Assembly: GCF_900106755.1 (NCBI RefSeq)
Contig: NZ_FNNN01000009.1
Span: forward strand, 124,001-188,000
Length of the DNA: 64,000 bases
Origin: Bacteroides faecis MAJ27
Lineage (GTDB): Bacteria; Bacteroidota; Bacteroidia; Bacteroidales; Bacteroidaceae
Reading direction: 5' to 3'
Shown: in pieces, positions 36,945 through 46,566 of the stretch
Numbering within the stretch: position 1 is the stretch's first letter
Layout: each line of letters opens with the position of its first letter
Program-made: the position numbers and the translations under genes
The notes under the pieces: generated by a model
The model's database searches: none
Told to the model about the DNA's origin: nothing
Seen by the model: the letters and a program-made list of their open reading frames with translations, nothing else

Positions 36945-38474
36945 ATGAAACTAAATAAATATCTTTTTTCCACTTTCATTGCCGCTTCTGCCTTGCTAAT
37001 AAGCAGTTGCAGCGACTTTCTGGACCGGAGTCCGCAGGGACAATTTACCGAAGACGACAATCCCAACGCATTGGTCAACGGTAAAATCTATAATGTCTAT
37101 ACCATGATGCGTAACTTCAACATCACTGCCGGCACCCCCGCCCTTGCCATCCATTGTCTGCGTTCCGAAGATTCCGAGAAGGGAAGTATTCCGAGCGACG
37201 GATCGGACGTAGCCGAAATGTACGATGACTTTCTGTACACTCCAACCAACGGTCTGTTAGGGGCTTACTGGGGACAGAATTACGCCGTCATCTACCAATG
37301 TAATGATATCCTCGATGCCATTGCCGAGAAAGAAACTGCCGGACAAACGGAAGCCGAAGACATCATCAACAAAGGAGAGGCTTCTTTCTTCCGTGCTTAC
37401 TGTTACTTCAATCTGGTAAGAGCCTTTGGCGAAGTACCTCTGGTGACTTACAAAATCAACGACGCTTCGGAAGCCAACATTCCGAAAACGACTGCTGATA
37501 AAATCTACGAGCAGATTGATACCGACCTGAAAACAGCGGAAGAGTCATTGCCCGAAACATGGAGTACCGAATATACCGGACGACTGACCTGGGGGGCCGC
37601 CCGTTCACTTCATGCCCGTACCTATATGATGCGCAACGACTGGAACAATATGTACACAGCTTCTACCGACGTTATCAATAAAGGTTTATATAATCTGAAA
37701 ACACCCTATAATGAAATATTTACCGATGACGGTGAGAATAGCGGAGGTTCCATATTCGAACTGCAATGTACAGCCACAGCCGCTCTCCCGCAAAGTGAAG
37801 TGATCGGCAGTCAGTTCTGCGAAGTGCAAGGCATACGCGGAGCCGGTCAGTGGGACTTAGGATGGGGATGGCACATGGCCACCCAGTTTATGGCAGACGC
37901 CTACGAAGCAGGAGACCCTCGTAAGAACGCTACGCTGCTCTACTTCCGTAAATCGGACGATGAGCCTATTACTCCGGAAAACACCAACGAGCCTTATGGT
38001 GAGTCACCCGTTTCTCCGGCTATGGGAGCTTACTTCAACAAGAAAGCCTATACGGACCCTGCCCTGCGTAAAGAATACACCAACAAAGGTTTCTGGGTAA
38101 ATATCCGTCTGATCCGGTATTCGGACGTAGTATTGATGGCTGCCGAAGCTGCCAACGAAAAGAATATCCCCGGAGAAGCAATAGATTATCTGGAAATGGT
38201 ACGCGCACGTGCCAGAGGCAGCAATACGAATATATTGCCGAAAGTAACAACCACCGATCAGGGAGAATTGCGGGAAGCCATCCGCCACGAACGCCGCGTG
38301 GAACTCGGACTTGAGTTCGACCGTTTCTATGACCTTGTACGTTGGGGAATCGCTGCGGATGTATTGCACGCCGCCGGAAAAGTAAACTATCAGGCCAAGA
38401 ATGCCTTATTGCCTTTGCCTCAATCAGAGATTGACAAGTCAAAGGGAGTGCTGGTACAGAATCCGGATTATTAA
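36945..38474 (+). CDS. SusD/RagB-family nutrient-binding lipoprotein
   Basis: A 509-residue surface lipoprotein (lipobox SSC, Cys22). It shows the SusD helical scaffold (FFRAYCYFNLVRAFGEVPLV), the family's conserved late motifs (RYSDVVLMAAEAANE, IRHERRVELGLEFDRFYDLVRWG) and a C-terminal LPLPQSEID. It captures glycan at the cell surface and caps the SusC channel. It follows SusC directly. A palindromic intergenic repeat separates it from the GH3 gene, which may tune expression of the enzymes relative to the transporter. Confidence 0.95.
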   Translation: MKLNKYLFSTFIAASALLISSCSDFLDRSPQGQFTEDDNPNALVNGKIYNVYTMMRNFNITAGTPALAIHCLRSEDSEKGSIPSDGSDVAEMYDDFLYTPTNGLLGAYWGQNYAVIYQCNDILDAIAEKETAGQTEAEDIINKGEASFFRAYCYFNLVRAFGEVPLVTYKINDASEANIPKTTADKIYEQIDTDLKTAEESLPETWSTEYTGRLTWGAARSLHARTYMMRNDWNNMYTASTDVINKGLYNLKTPYNEIFTDDGENSGGSIFELQCTATAALPQSEVIGSQFCEVQGIRGAGQWDLGWGWHMATQFMADAYEAGDPRKNATLLYFRKSDDEPITPENTNEPYGESPVSPAMGAYFNKKAYTDPALRKEYTNKGFWVNIRLIRYSDVVLMAAEAANEKNIPGEAIDYLEMVRARARGSNTNILPKVTTTDQGELREAIRHERRVELGLEFDRFYDLVRWGIAADVLHAAGKVNYQAKNALLPLPQSEIDKSKGVLVQNPDY

Positions 38475-38496
38475 TATAATATGAAATAATAAATTT

Positions 38497-38579
38497 AGGC
38501 ACGGATTACACGGATTTCACGGCTTTAAGAGATTAGACAGGCTATTGAAAACCGTGTTAATCCGTGTAATCCGTGCTTA
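38497..38579. repeat. Palindromic intergenic repeat, copy 2
   Basis: AGGCACGGATTACACGGATT begins the left arm, and ACCGTGTTAATCCGTG followed by TAATCCGTGCTT forms the right arm. The loop holds TTAAGAGATTAGAC as in copy 1, so both have the same orientation. It lies between susD and the GH3 gene. Confidence 0.9.
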
Positions 38580-38601
38580 AAAATTAAACAGATAAAACGA
38601 T

Positions 38602-40917
38602 ATGATAAATAAGAAAATATTTTTTTCATTTCTACTGCTCACTGCCGGCTTCCTGAGTGCGGCAGCGCAGAAATCGCCGCAGGACATGGACCGTTTCATC
38701 GACGCACTGATGAAGAAGATGACTGTGGAAGAAAAGATAGGGCAACTGAACCTCCCCGTCGCAGGAGAGATCACTACAGGACAAGCCAAAAGCAGTGACA
38801 TCGCCGCCAAAATAAAACGGGGCGAAGTGGGCGGCCTGTTCAATCTGAAAGGAGTAGAGAAAATACGTGATGTACAGAAACAGGCAGTAGAACAATCCCG
38901 TCTGGGTATCCCCTTGCTGTTTGGTATGGATGTCATCCACGGATACGAAACAATGTTCCCCATTCCGTTAGGACTGTCCTGTACCTGGGATATGACCGCC
39001 ATTGAAGAATCGGCACGCATTGCAGCCATAGAGGCCAGTGCCGACGGTATCTCATGGACATTCAGCCCGATGGTGGACATCTCACGCGACCCACGTTGGG
39101 GACGTGTTTCCGAAGGCAGCGGTGAAGACCCGTTTCTCGGAGCAATGATTGCCGAAGCAATGATACTCGGTTATCAGGGAAAGAATATGCAGCGGAATGA
39201 CGAAATCATGGCCTGCGTAAAACACTTTGCACTGTATGGCGCAGGGGAAGGCGGACGCGACTACAACACGGTAGACATGAGCCGCCAGCGGATGTTCAAT
39301 GAATACATGCTGCCCTACGAAGCTGCTGTTGAAGCCGGTGTAGGAAGTGTGATGGCATCGTTCAACGAAGTAGACGGTGTGCCTGCTACCGCCAACAAGT
39401 GGCTGATGACAGACGTACTGCGTGGTCAGTGGGGCTTCAACGGATTTGTAGTAACCGACTACACCGGAATCTCTGAAATGATCGACCACGGTATAGGCGA
39501 CCTGCAAACAGTTTCCGCACGTGCCATCAATGCCGGAGTAGACATGGATATGGTAAGCGAGGGCTTTGTCGGCACACTCAAAAAGTCTGTTCAGGAAGGC
39601 AAGGTTTCTATGGCAACACTGAATACCGCCTGCCGCCGTATTCTGGAAGCTAAATACAAACTGGGATTATTTGACAACCCCTACAAATATTGCGACCCGA
39701 AACGTCCTGCACGTGACATCTTTACGAAAGCGCATCGCGACGCTGCCCGCAGAATTGCCGCAGAAAGTTTTGTGCTTTTAAAGAACGACGACGTGACACT
39801 CATTCCGGGAACTCCTGCGGAACCTCTTCTTCCCTTCAATCCGAAAGGTAACATCGCCGTGATAGGCCCGCTCGCCGACAGCCGGACAAACATGCCCGGT
39901 ACATGGAGCGTAGCTGCCGTACTCGACCGGTGTCCGTCGTTGGTAGAAGGACTGAAAGAAATGACTGCCGGAAAAGCCAATATTCTTTATGCCAAAGGCA
40001 GCAATCTGATCAGTGACGCATCCTACGAAGAACGTGCCACCATGTTCGGACGTTCGCTGAACCGTGATAACCGGACAGACCAGCAACTGCTGGATGAAGC
40101 ATTGACAGTAGCCAACCAGTCGGATATCATCATCGCCGCCCTCGGAGAGTCATCCGAAATGAGCGGAGAAAGCAGCAGCCGTACCGACCTGAACATTCCG
40201 GATGTACAGCAAAACCTGTTGAAGGAATTGCTGAAAACCGGGAAACCCGTTGTATTGGTATTATTTACAGGCCGTCCGCTGACACTGACTTGGGAGCAGG
40301 AGCATGTACCCGCCATTCTGAATGTATGGTTCGGAGGCAGCGAAGCTGCTTATGCCATTGGCGACGCGCTCTTCGGATATGTCAATCCGGGTGGAAAACT
40401 GACCATGAGCTTCCCGAAGAATGTCGGTCAGATTCCGCTGTATTATGCGCATAAGAATACAGGACGTCCGCTGGCACAAGGCAAATGGTTCGAAAAGTTC
40501 CGCAGCAATTATCTGGATGTAGACAACGAACCGCTTTATCCATTCGGATACGGACTTTCTTACACGACCTTCTCCTACGGGGATATCGACCTGAGCCGTT
40601 CTACCATCGATATGACGGGAGAGCTGACGGCAGCAGTAATGGTAACCAATACCGGGACATGGCCGGGATCAGAAGTAGTGCAACTCTACATTCGGGATCT
40701 TGTCGGCAGTACCACCCGTCCGGTGAAAGAACTGAAAGGCTTTCAGAAGATATTCCTCGAACCGGGACAGTCAGAGATTGTACGGTTCAAGATTGCACCG
40801 GAAATGCTGAGGTATTACAACTACGACCTGCAACTGGTAGCAGAACCGGGTGAGTTTGAAGTAATGATCGGAACAAACAGCCGGGACGTGAAATCCGCAC
40901 GATTCACGCTAAAATAA
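38602..40917 (+). CDS. GH3 beta-glucosidase (BglX-like), probably beta-1,2-gluco-oligosaccharide specific
   Basis: A 771-residue exported GH3 enzyme with a signal peptide cleaved near AAAQK. Residues ~30-370 form the TIM barrel with nucleophile Asp286 (FVVTDYTG) and KHFALYGAGEGGRDYN. Then come the alpha/beta sandwich with acid-base region GESSEMSGESSSR and a C-terminal FnIII-like domain. It removes glucose from short glucans in the periplasm. The B. thetaiotaomicron GH3 (BT_3567) next to a GH144 gene is reported to act on beta-1,2-gluco-oligosaccharides; the same layout here supports that specificity by inference. Palindromic repeats flank the gene on both sides. Confidence 0.92.
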   Translation: MINKKIFFSFLLLTAGFLSAAAQKSPQDMDRFIDALMKKMTVEEKIGQLNLPVAGEITTGQAKSSDIAAKIKRGEVGGLFNLKGVEKIRDVQKQAVEQSRLGIPLLFGMDVIHGYETMFPIPLGLSCTWDMTAIEESARIAAIEASADGISWTFSPMVDISRDPRWGRVSEGSGEDPFLGAMIAEAMILGYQGKNMQRNDEIMACVKHFALYGAGEGGRDYNTVDMSRQRMFNEYMLPYEAAVEAGVGSVMASFNEVDGVPATANKWLMTDVLRGQWGFNGFVVTDYTGISEMIDHGIGDLQTVSARAINAGVDMDMVSEGFVGTLKKSVQEGKVSMATLNTACRRILEAKYKLGLFDNPYKYCDPKRPARDIFTKAHRDAARRIAAESFVLLKNDDVTLIPGTPAEPLLPFNPKGNIAVIGPLADSRTNMPGTWSVAAVLDRCPSLVEGLKEMTAGKANILYAKGSNLISDASYEERATMFGRSLNRDNRTDQQLLDEALTVANQSDIIIAALGESSEMSGESSSRTDLNIPDVQQNLLKELLKTGKPVVLVLFTGRPLTLTWEQEHVPAILNVWFGGSEAAYAIGDALFGYVNPGGKLTMSFPKNVGQIPLYYAHKNTGRPLAQGKWFEKFRSNYLDVDNEPLYPFGYGLSYTTFSYGDIDLSRSTIDMTGELTAAVMVTNTGTWPGSEVVQLYIRDLVGSTTRPVKELKGFQKIFLEPGQSEIVRFKIAPEMLRYYNYDLQLVAEPGEFEVMIGTNSRDVKSARFTLK

Positions 40918-40929
40918 AAATCGTACAAT

Positions 40930-41007
40930 AGGCACGGATTACACGGATTCACACGGTCTTTAACTGCGCAATCTCTTAAAACCGTGAAATCCGTGTAATC
41001 CGTGCCT
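40930..41007. repeat. Palindromic intergenic repeat, copy 3 (inverted)
   Basis: The arms AGGCACGGATTACACGGATT and AATCCGTGTAATCCGTGCCT are reverse complements. The loop carries CAATCTCTTAAAACC, the reverse complement of the TTTTAAGAGATT loop in copies 1 and 2, so this copy is in the opposite orientation. It lies between the GH3 and GH144 genes. Confidence 0.9.
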
Positions 41008-41039
41008 AAATCTTATTCTCTCATTTAAATCCACAATCA

Positions 41040-42404
41040 ATGAAAAAACTATCTCTCTATATTGCGCTTTTCTGCCTCATAATGACGGCAGGAGCGTGTA
41101 AGAACAAGACTGGCGGACAAACCACCGCCAGTTCCGAACTTTCGGATGACGCCCTGATGGACACCGTTCAGCGTCGCACCTTTCTCTACTTTTGGGAGGG
41201 TGCCGAACCCAACAGCGGGCTTGCGCCCGAACGGTATCATGTAGACGGGGTATATCCGCAAAACGACGCCAATGTAGTTACTTCGGGCGGCAGTGGTTTC
41301 GGTATTATGGCTATTCTTGCCGGAATAGACCGTGGCTACGTCACCCGCGAAGAAGGTCTGGCACGAATGGAACGTATCGTTTCCTTCCTCGAAAAAGCAG
41401 ACCGCTTTCACGGAGCATATCCGCACTGGTGGTATGGCGATACGGGAAAGGTGAAACCTTTCGGTCAGAAAGATAATGGAGGCGACCTGGTAGAAACCGC
41501 TTTCCTGATACAAGGTCTGCTTGCCGTACACCAGTATTATATCAATGGCAACGAGAAAGAAAAAGCTCTGGCCCAACGTATCGACCAAATTTGGCGGGAC
41601 GTCGACTGGAACTGGTATCGTAAGGGGGGACAAAACGTGTTATATTGGCACTGGAGCCCCACATACGGTTGGGAAATGGATTTCCCGATACATGGCTATA
41701 ACGAATGTATGATTATGTATATCCTCGCCGCAGCCTCTCCTACCCACGGAGTTCCGGCAGCCGTCTATCACGATGGCTGGGCGCAGAATGGGGCTATCGT
41801 CTCTCCGCATAAAGTGGAAGGTATCGAGTTGCATCTTCGCTACCAGGGTACAGAAGCCGGCCCGCTTTTCTGGGCACAGTATTCTTTCCTGGGGCTCGAT
41901 CCGGTAGGATTAAAAGATGAATATTGTCCGAGCTACTTCCACGAGATGAGGAACCTGACACTCGTGAATCGTGCTTACTGCATCCGTAATCCCAAGCATT
42001 ACAAAGGTTTCGGACCGGACTGCTGGGGATTGACAGCCAGCTACTCCGTTGACGGCTATGCCGCTCACTCACCGAACGAACAGGATGACAAAGGGGTGAT
42101 CTCCCCTACCGCCGCCCTTTCGTCCATCGTCTATACTCCGGAATACTCGATGCAAGTGATGCGCTACCTATACAACATGGGTGATAAAGTCTTCGGTCCT
42201 TTCGGATTCTACGATGCTTTCAGCGAAACGGACAACTGGTATCCACAACGTTATCTTGCCATTGACCAAGGGCCTATCGCAGTCATGATTGAAAATTACC
42301 GCACAGGGCTGCTATGGAAACTCTTTATGAGCCATCCCGACGTACAGGCAGGACTTACCAAGCTAGGTTTTAATACCAACAAGCAGGATGTAAGGCAGAA
42401 ATAA
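41040..42404 (+). CDS. GH144-family beta-1,2-glucanase lipoprotein ('glucoamylase family protein')
   Basis: A 454-residue lipoprotein (lipobox GAC, Cys20) with an (alpha/alpha)6-barrel. Recognisable stretches are RRTFLYFWEGAEPNSGLAPER, GGSGFGIMAILAGIDRG, GGDLVETAFLIQGLLA and CWGLTASYS. These are typical of the proteins annotated 'glucoamylase family' that were later founded as GH144, endo- or exo-acting beta-1,2-glucanases from Chitinophaga and Parabacteroides. It would cut beta-1,2-glucan to short products for the GH3 enzyme. Placement in a SusCD/GH3 locus agrees. The old glucoamylase label is misleading. Confidence 0.88.
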   Translation: MKKLSLYIALFCLIMTAGACKNKTGGQTTASSELSDDALMDTVQRRTFLYFWEGAEPNSGLAPERYHVDGVYPQNDANVVTSGGSGFGIMAILAGIDRGYVTREEGLARMERIVSFLEKADRFHGAYPHWWYGDTGKVKPFGQKDNGGDLVETAFLIQGLLAVHQYYINGNEKEKALAQRIDQIWRDVDWNWYRKGGQNVLYWHWSPTYGWEMDFPIHGYNECMIMYILAAASPTHGVPAAVYHDGWAQNGAIVSPHKVEGIELHLRYQGTEAGPLFWAQYSFLGLDPVGLKDEYCPSYFHEMRNLTLVNRAYCIRNPKHYKGFGPDCWGLTASYSVDGYAAHSPNEQDDKGVISPTAALSSIVYTPEYSMQVMRYLYNMGDKVFGPFGFYDAFSETDNWYPQRYLAIDQGPIAVMIENYRTGLLWKLFMSHPDVQAGLTKLGFNTNKQDVRQK

Positions 42405-42464
42405 AGAAACCAACCATCATCTAATTTTCAAGAGTTGCCTCAAAGCATCTCAACTCCCCGCTCT

Positions 42465-42501
42465 CAAGGAGGATGTGTCTAAATCTGACACATCCTCCTT
42501 G
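42465..42501 (+). terminator. Hairpin ending the glucan-utilisation operon
   Basis: A perfect 15-bp stem (CAAGGAGGATGTGTC 42465-42479, GACACATCCTCCTTG 42487-42501) with a 7-base loop, 60 bases after the GH144 stop. There is no clear T-run after it, so termination strength is uncertain. The stem contains an anti-Shine-Dalgarno-like GGAGGA. Confidence 0.6.
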
Positions 42502-42635
42502 TCTATAAACACGTCCCTTTCTAAGAACTTAGAAAGTACTGCTTTCCAAATTATTAGCATATTTTTTGCTCATGTTCTATTTTTTAGCGAATATTGCAGA
42601 AAAGTTCAAGACTTTAATACTGCTGACAAATAATT

Positions 42636-43858
42636 ATGAGGTTATCACTTTTCTTGTGTCTATTCGTATATTTCTCTTTTTCTGTACGCGTCTGTGCAGC
42701 AAAAGACGACTGCCTCCCTGGGTATTCGAAAATCAGGAAGGTCTTTATTTGGGAGTATCCGAAGTCATGGATGATGCCGGTCTGGCCTTGCTACAAGCCC
42801 AGACACGTGCCGTACTGAACTTTTGTCTGACCCAAGGTTTACCTTTCAAAACCATTACTACTTCAGAAATAGATGTAGAAGGAAAAAAAGAATCCACCCG
42901 ACGTCTGGAAGCAGCACGACTGGAATTGTCAGGTTTTGAATGCGCACTAGAGAAATTATACGCACACCCATCCGGAGAATACTTTGTACTATGTCGGGTA
43001 AAACAAGGTAAATCCAATAATAAAATCATTTTCAGCAGGGACGTCAGCAAGAAAAACCATTCCTCCGGGATTGATTCCTGTCTGGTAAGCAGCCTCATCG
43101 CAACTACGTTGGGACACCATTCCTACAGTGAATCTGTCGTTTACAACAAGAATAACGGTAAAGAAGAGATCACAGTAAAAGTAGGGGAAAACGTATTACC
43201 CGGCAAAACCAGTTATCGCTATGCAGAATACCCTCCACAAGCGAACAAAGAGAAAATGGGCCTGAAGTTTTCTTATGATTTGCAGCATTCCTTTGGACGG
43301 GCGTGGATAGGAGCCCTCACGCAAATTCCACTTTGCAATAAAGTAGTATCTGTCGCAAGCGTGATATCTAGTTCTACAAAATCGAATGAAAAAGAAGAGA
43401 TTGAATCGATATTCAATAGTATTTCAAAACTTAGTGGAACATCGGAAGGAGTTCCTTTTCCTTTATATTGCACAGGTATTACAAAAGGACAGTTAATCAT
43501 AGAAGCCGGAATTTATGGTACAGTCAAAGAAAATATTGCAGAACAAATTTGTTCCACTGGTATGGGAGAATCTAAAGACGGTATCGCAGCTTGTTCCGAC
43601 GCATTGGTTACTGTTTTGATAGAAACTGCTTCGATGATTCAGGCAGAAGTAAGTTCAACTATCAAATCCTATGTCCCCAATGATGCCTCGCCCGATGGCA
43701 ATAAATCAATGCACGCCCTTATCGACGCTTTCACTTCTAAGACAGATCTCTCACTGAAGAATTTCCGAATTGGATGGCAACAATTACCTGAAGGTATTGT
43801 CTGTATCTGCACCTGTCCGACACCTAAAACTGGAGCAAAGAAGGAGGTACTGCCATGA
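42636..43858 (+). CDS. Exported protein of unknown function, frameshifted after the signal peptide
   Basis: ATG at 42636 opens a clear signal peptide (MRLSLFLCLFVYFSFSVRVC, then AAKDDCLP) in one frame. The body (PPWVFENQEGLYLGVSEVMD onward, ~385 residues) continues in another frame from about 42720. One base missing in the CCC near 42717-42719 would join them into a 407-residue exported protein. The uninterrupted frame from 42566 gives a poor N-terminus. The body has no recognised domain. PPW-F...LYLGVSE recalls LPP20-type secreted proteins that sit with caspase/DUF4384 genes. Its stop overlaps the CHASE2 start (ATGA), so it is part of the cassette. Confidence 0.6.
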
Positions 43859-44994
43859 AACATAAGTTCTGGAGTTTTCGCTTCTGGCTACACCGAAGCC
43901 ACCTCTACATTACATTAGGGATTTTCCTTTTCTCATTTTTGGTGATCTATATTCCGCTGAACACCTCTTTCTTCGATCCGGTAACCCGTGCATTCGAAGA
44001 TTTCCGCCTGTCCGATCTCTTCCTCCGCCTGTCAAACAGGAATTCAATGCCGGAAAGCAATGAGATCTTTGTGGTAGACGTAACCTCCATCCGCAACCGC
44101 AAAGCCATAGCAGAGACAATTGCCGAAGTAGCTGCTACTTCTCCTAAAGTGATCGCACTGGATATCATGTTTCCGGACGATGACCGTTCTGAAGACAATC
44201 TAATCCTGATGCAGACACTCGATACCATTCCGGCTACAATTGTAACGGCCTCCGAAGTATCAGACGACAACAACGTGCTCTCTTCCTTCTTCACCCCTGC
44301 CCTACCGCAACTTCGTGAAGGATATACCAATACAACGATGAACAACACATACAGCAAGTGCCTGCGAACCTATACCACCACAGTCACCAACGAAGACGAT
44401 ACGCTTCGTTCGCTCCCCTTACAAATCGCACTTGCTTACCAGCCAAGCCTCCGTTATGAGAAGGATGCTGAGCAACTGATCAATTATTCGGACGTACACA
44501 TTCGCAAAGTACTCCCCACCGATATTTCCCTTTTCGCCGACCGTTTCAAAGATAAAATAGTAGTGATAGGCATCGCTTCGGGCAAGGAAGATTTGCATCT
44601 GACACCTGTAGGAGACCTTAGCGGACCGGAAATTGTGGCACTCTCTGCACATACCCTTATCCACCATCGGGAAATTACTGAGATGCCGGTCTGGCTGGGA
44701 GTAGTGTTAGGCTTTCTACTGACCTATTGCTTTGTAGTGACATGCAGTTACCTGCACATCAAATACGAGAAAACAGATAATATCCGTATTACCCTTTCCG
44801 CTATTCTGGTAACTATACTATTGGTATTTATCAATCTGATAGTCAATCATTTCTTCCACTACAGCATTAGTCTTATATATGCATTCACCGGCATCGTACT
44901 GACAGGTAATGCGCTTTCGTTCTATGTGGGCTGGCTGCTATGGCTGCAAGAGAAAAAGAAGTTGAAACACCCGGAAAAAACACTTTACTTATGA
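43855..44994 (+). CDS. CHASE2 domain membrane protein
   Basis: A 379-residue inner-membrane protein. One N-terminal helix (~19-38) is followed by a periplasmic CHASE2 sensor domain to about residue 275 (FEDFRLSDLFLRLSNR, NEIFVVDVTSIRNRKAIAETI, SPKVIALDIMFPDDD, FKDKIVVIGIAS) and then three C-terminal helices. CHASE2 domains usually front cyclases or kinases. Here no output domain follows, so the signal must pass to a partner. It overlaps both neighbours by 4 bases, most likely coupling it to the caspase protein. Confidence 0.88.
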   Translation: MKHKFWSFRFWLHRSHLYITLGIFLFSFLVIYIPLNTSFFDPVTRAFEDFRLSDLFLRLSNRNSMPESNEIFVVDVTSIRNRKAIAETIAEVAATSPKVIALDIMFPDDDRSEDNLILMQTLDTIPATIVTASEVSDDNNVLSSFFTPALPQLREGYTNTTMNNTYSKCLRTYTTTVTNEDDTLRSLPLQIALAYQPSLRYEKDAEQLINYSDVHIRKVLPTDISLFADRFKDKIVVIGIASGKEDLHLTPVGDLSGPEIVALSAHTLIHHREITEMPVWLGVVLGFLLTYCFVVTCSYLHIKYEKTDNIRITLSAILVTILLVFINLIVNHFFHYSISLIYAFTGIVLTGNALSFYVGWLLWLQEKKKLKHPEKTLYL

Positions 44995-46556
44995 AAAAAA
45001 CAGTATGCATATTATGGTTACTTTGCACGGTTCTCGCTTCAGCAATAGCGCAACAAACACCAACCACTGCACAGATAATGAGCAAAGCCTCCGAATACTG
45101 GGCCAAGCAGGATTATACACAGGCTGCCAGTTGGTATCGCAAGGCTGCCGAGAGAGGAGATGCCACAGCGCAGAACTGTTTAGGTAACTGTTATTTTTCG
45201 GGAAAAGGTGTGGATCAGAGCGATATGTACGCCCTGGCATGGTATCAGAGGGCCGCAGCACAGGACAATCCGGATGGAATGGTGAATTTAGGATATTGTT
45301 ACTATATAGGCAAAGGCATTGCCCAAGACTATGATACAGCGATGTCGTGGCTGCAAAAAGCCAAAGTTCTTTATACCCGTGCCCGGAAAAAAGGCGCAGA
45401 TGTACAAAAAGAACTGGACAGAATCAATGCTATGTCGAAAAAGCCGACCTTTGCTCAAAACGAAAGTCCGATACCGGCTTCTTTCGTTACCGGTGAAGCC
45501 CCTGTCACACCGGCCTCACCGGTCGTGAAAATTATTCCGCCGGAAGGTTTCCCTTATTTCAGTGAAACTCAACTGGAAATCCGTTACAGCGTAGATACTC
45601 CGCCGGACAATCCGGTAAAAGAAGTAAAGGTCACAGTCAACGGTGAGATACAGCCGACAGCGCGTGTCGTAAAAAAGGGACGAAGCGTGACGGTGACTCT
45701 GCCCAAAGACGATAGCAGCATATCCATCTCCGCCCGTAATAATACGGGATGGAGTGAAACGGAATTCCTCCGGCTCAAATGGGACAAATCGAAAGAAAAC
45801 CTGATACGGCCTAATCTTTACGTGCTGGCTATCGGAATCAATGATTACGATCAGATTCACCCTCCGTTGAAAATGGCGGTGAAAGACATGAATGACTTCG
45901 TTCGGGTGGTGGAGAAGAAAAAGCATGCGCCTTACGAAAACATTTATGTGACCAAGCTCTCAGACAAGGAAGCTACCCGCCAGAAGATTGAAGACGAATT
46001 GTGTCAGTTGGCGGCAAGGGCAGAAAGTACCGACTTTACTTTCATCTTCTTCGCCGGACACGGACTAAAAGATAACAAAGACCGATTCTATCTGGCACCG
46101 GTCGATGCGAATATAGAAATGATCCGCAGTTCCTGCATCGATGCCGACAGATTCTCGGGCTATCTGGACGATATACGTGGCAAGGTAGTTGTATTTGCCG
46201 ATGCCTGCTATTCCGGGGCACTGTTACAGGGACGCCGGAGTGTGTCTTCGCTGGATATGCAGAAGGTTGTTTCGGAGATGAACCGTGCCAAACCGGGAAG
46301 ATATATTTATGCATCGAGCGAGGATGATACCGTTTCCAACGAGTTGCCGGAGTGGAAAAACGGTGCTTTCACCAAAGCACTGATCGAAGCATTCGAAGGG
46401 AAAGCAAAGGCAGAAGGACAAAAGGCACTGACCACCGTCGAGCTCATGAATTTCCTGCGCAAGCGAATGAAGGAAATTATTAAAGGCGACAATAACCGGA
46501 AACAGATCCCCGGATTTGACGGCTGGAATGAGGAATTCCCATTATTTACTTATTAA
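44991..46556 (+). CDS. Exported Sel1-repeat caspase-family protease (metacaspase-like, C14)
   Basis: A 521-residue protein with signal peptide MKKTVCILWLLCTVLASAIA. Residues ~25-110 hold two to three Sel1-like repeats (ASWYRKAAERGDATAQNCLG, ALAWYQRAAAQDN), and ~180-265 form a beta-sandwich linker. Residues ~275-515 are a caspase-fold peptidase with the catalytic dyad His357 (FFAGHG) and Cys406 (DACYSG). Metacaspase relatives cut after Arg or Lys. Export to the periplasm is unusual for a caspase relative. The ATG at 44991 overlaps the CHASE2 stop and is preferred to 44940. The CHASE2 partner may control it (inference). Confidence 0.9.
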   Translation: MKKTVCILWLLCTVLASAIAQQTPTTAQIMSKASEYWAKQDYTQAASWYRKAAERGDATAQNCLGNCYFSGKGVDQSDMYALAWYQRAAAQDNPDGMVNLGYCYYIGKGIAQDYDTAMSWLQKAKVLYTRARKKGADVQKELDRINAMSKKPTFAQNESPIPASFVTGEAPVTPASPVVKIIPPEGFPYFSETQLEIRYSVDTPPDNPVKEVKVTVNGEIQPTARVVKKGRSVTVTLPKDDSSISISARNNTGWSETEFLRLKWDKSKENLIRPNLYVLAIGINDYDQIHPPLKMAVKDMNDFVRVVEKKKHAPYENIYVTKLSDKEATRQKIEDELCQLAARAESTDFTFIFFAGHGLKDNKDRFYLAPVDANIEMIRSSCIDADRFSGYLDDIRGKVVVFADACYSGALLQGRRSVSSLDMQKVVSEMNRAKPGRYIYASSEDDTVSNELPEWKNGAFTKALIEAFEGKAKAEGQKALTTVELMNFLRKRMKEIIKGDNNRKQIPGFDGWNEEFPLFTY

Positions 46557-46566
46557 CAGGCATCCA

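Noticed and set aside
41040..42404. Glucoamylase
   Set aside because: The automatic family name is historical. The sequence fits GH144 and the context is a beta-glucan locus, not starch.
42566..42722. N-terminal extension of the first caspase-cassette gene from ATG 42566
   Set aside because: The extension is not a signal peptide, and its hydrophobicity is a shadow of the true signal peptide that starts at 42636 in another frame.
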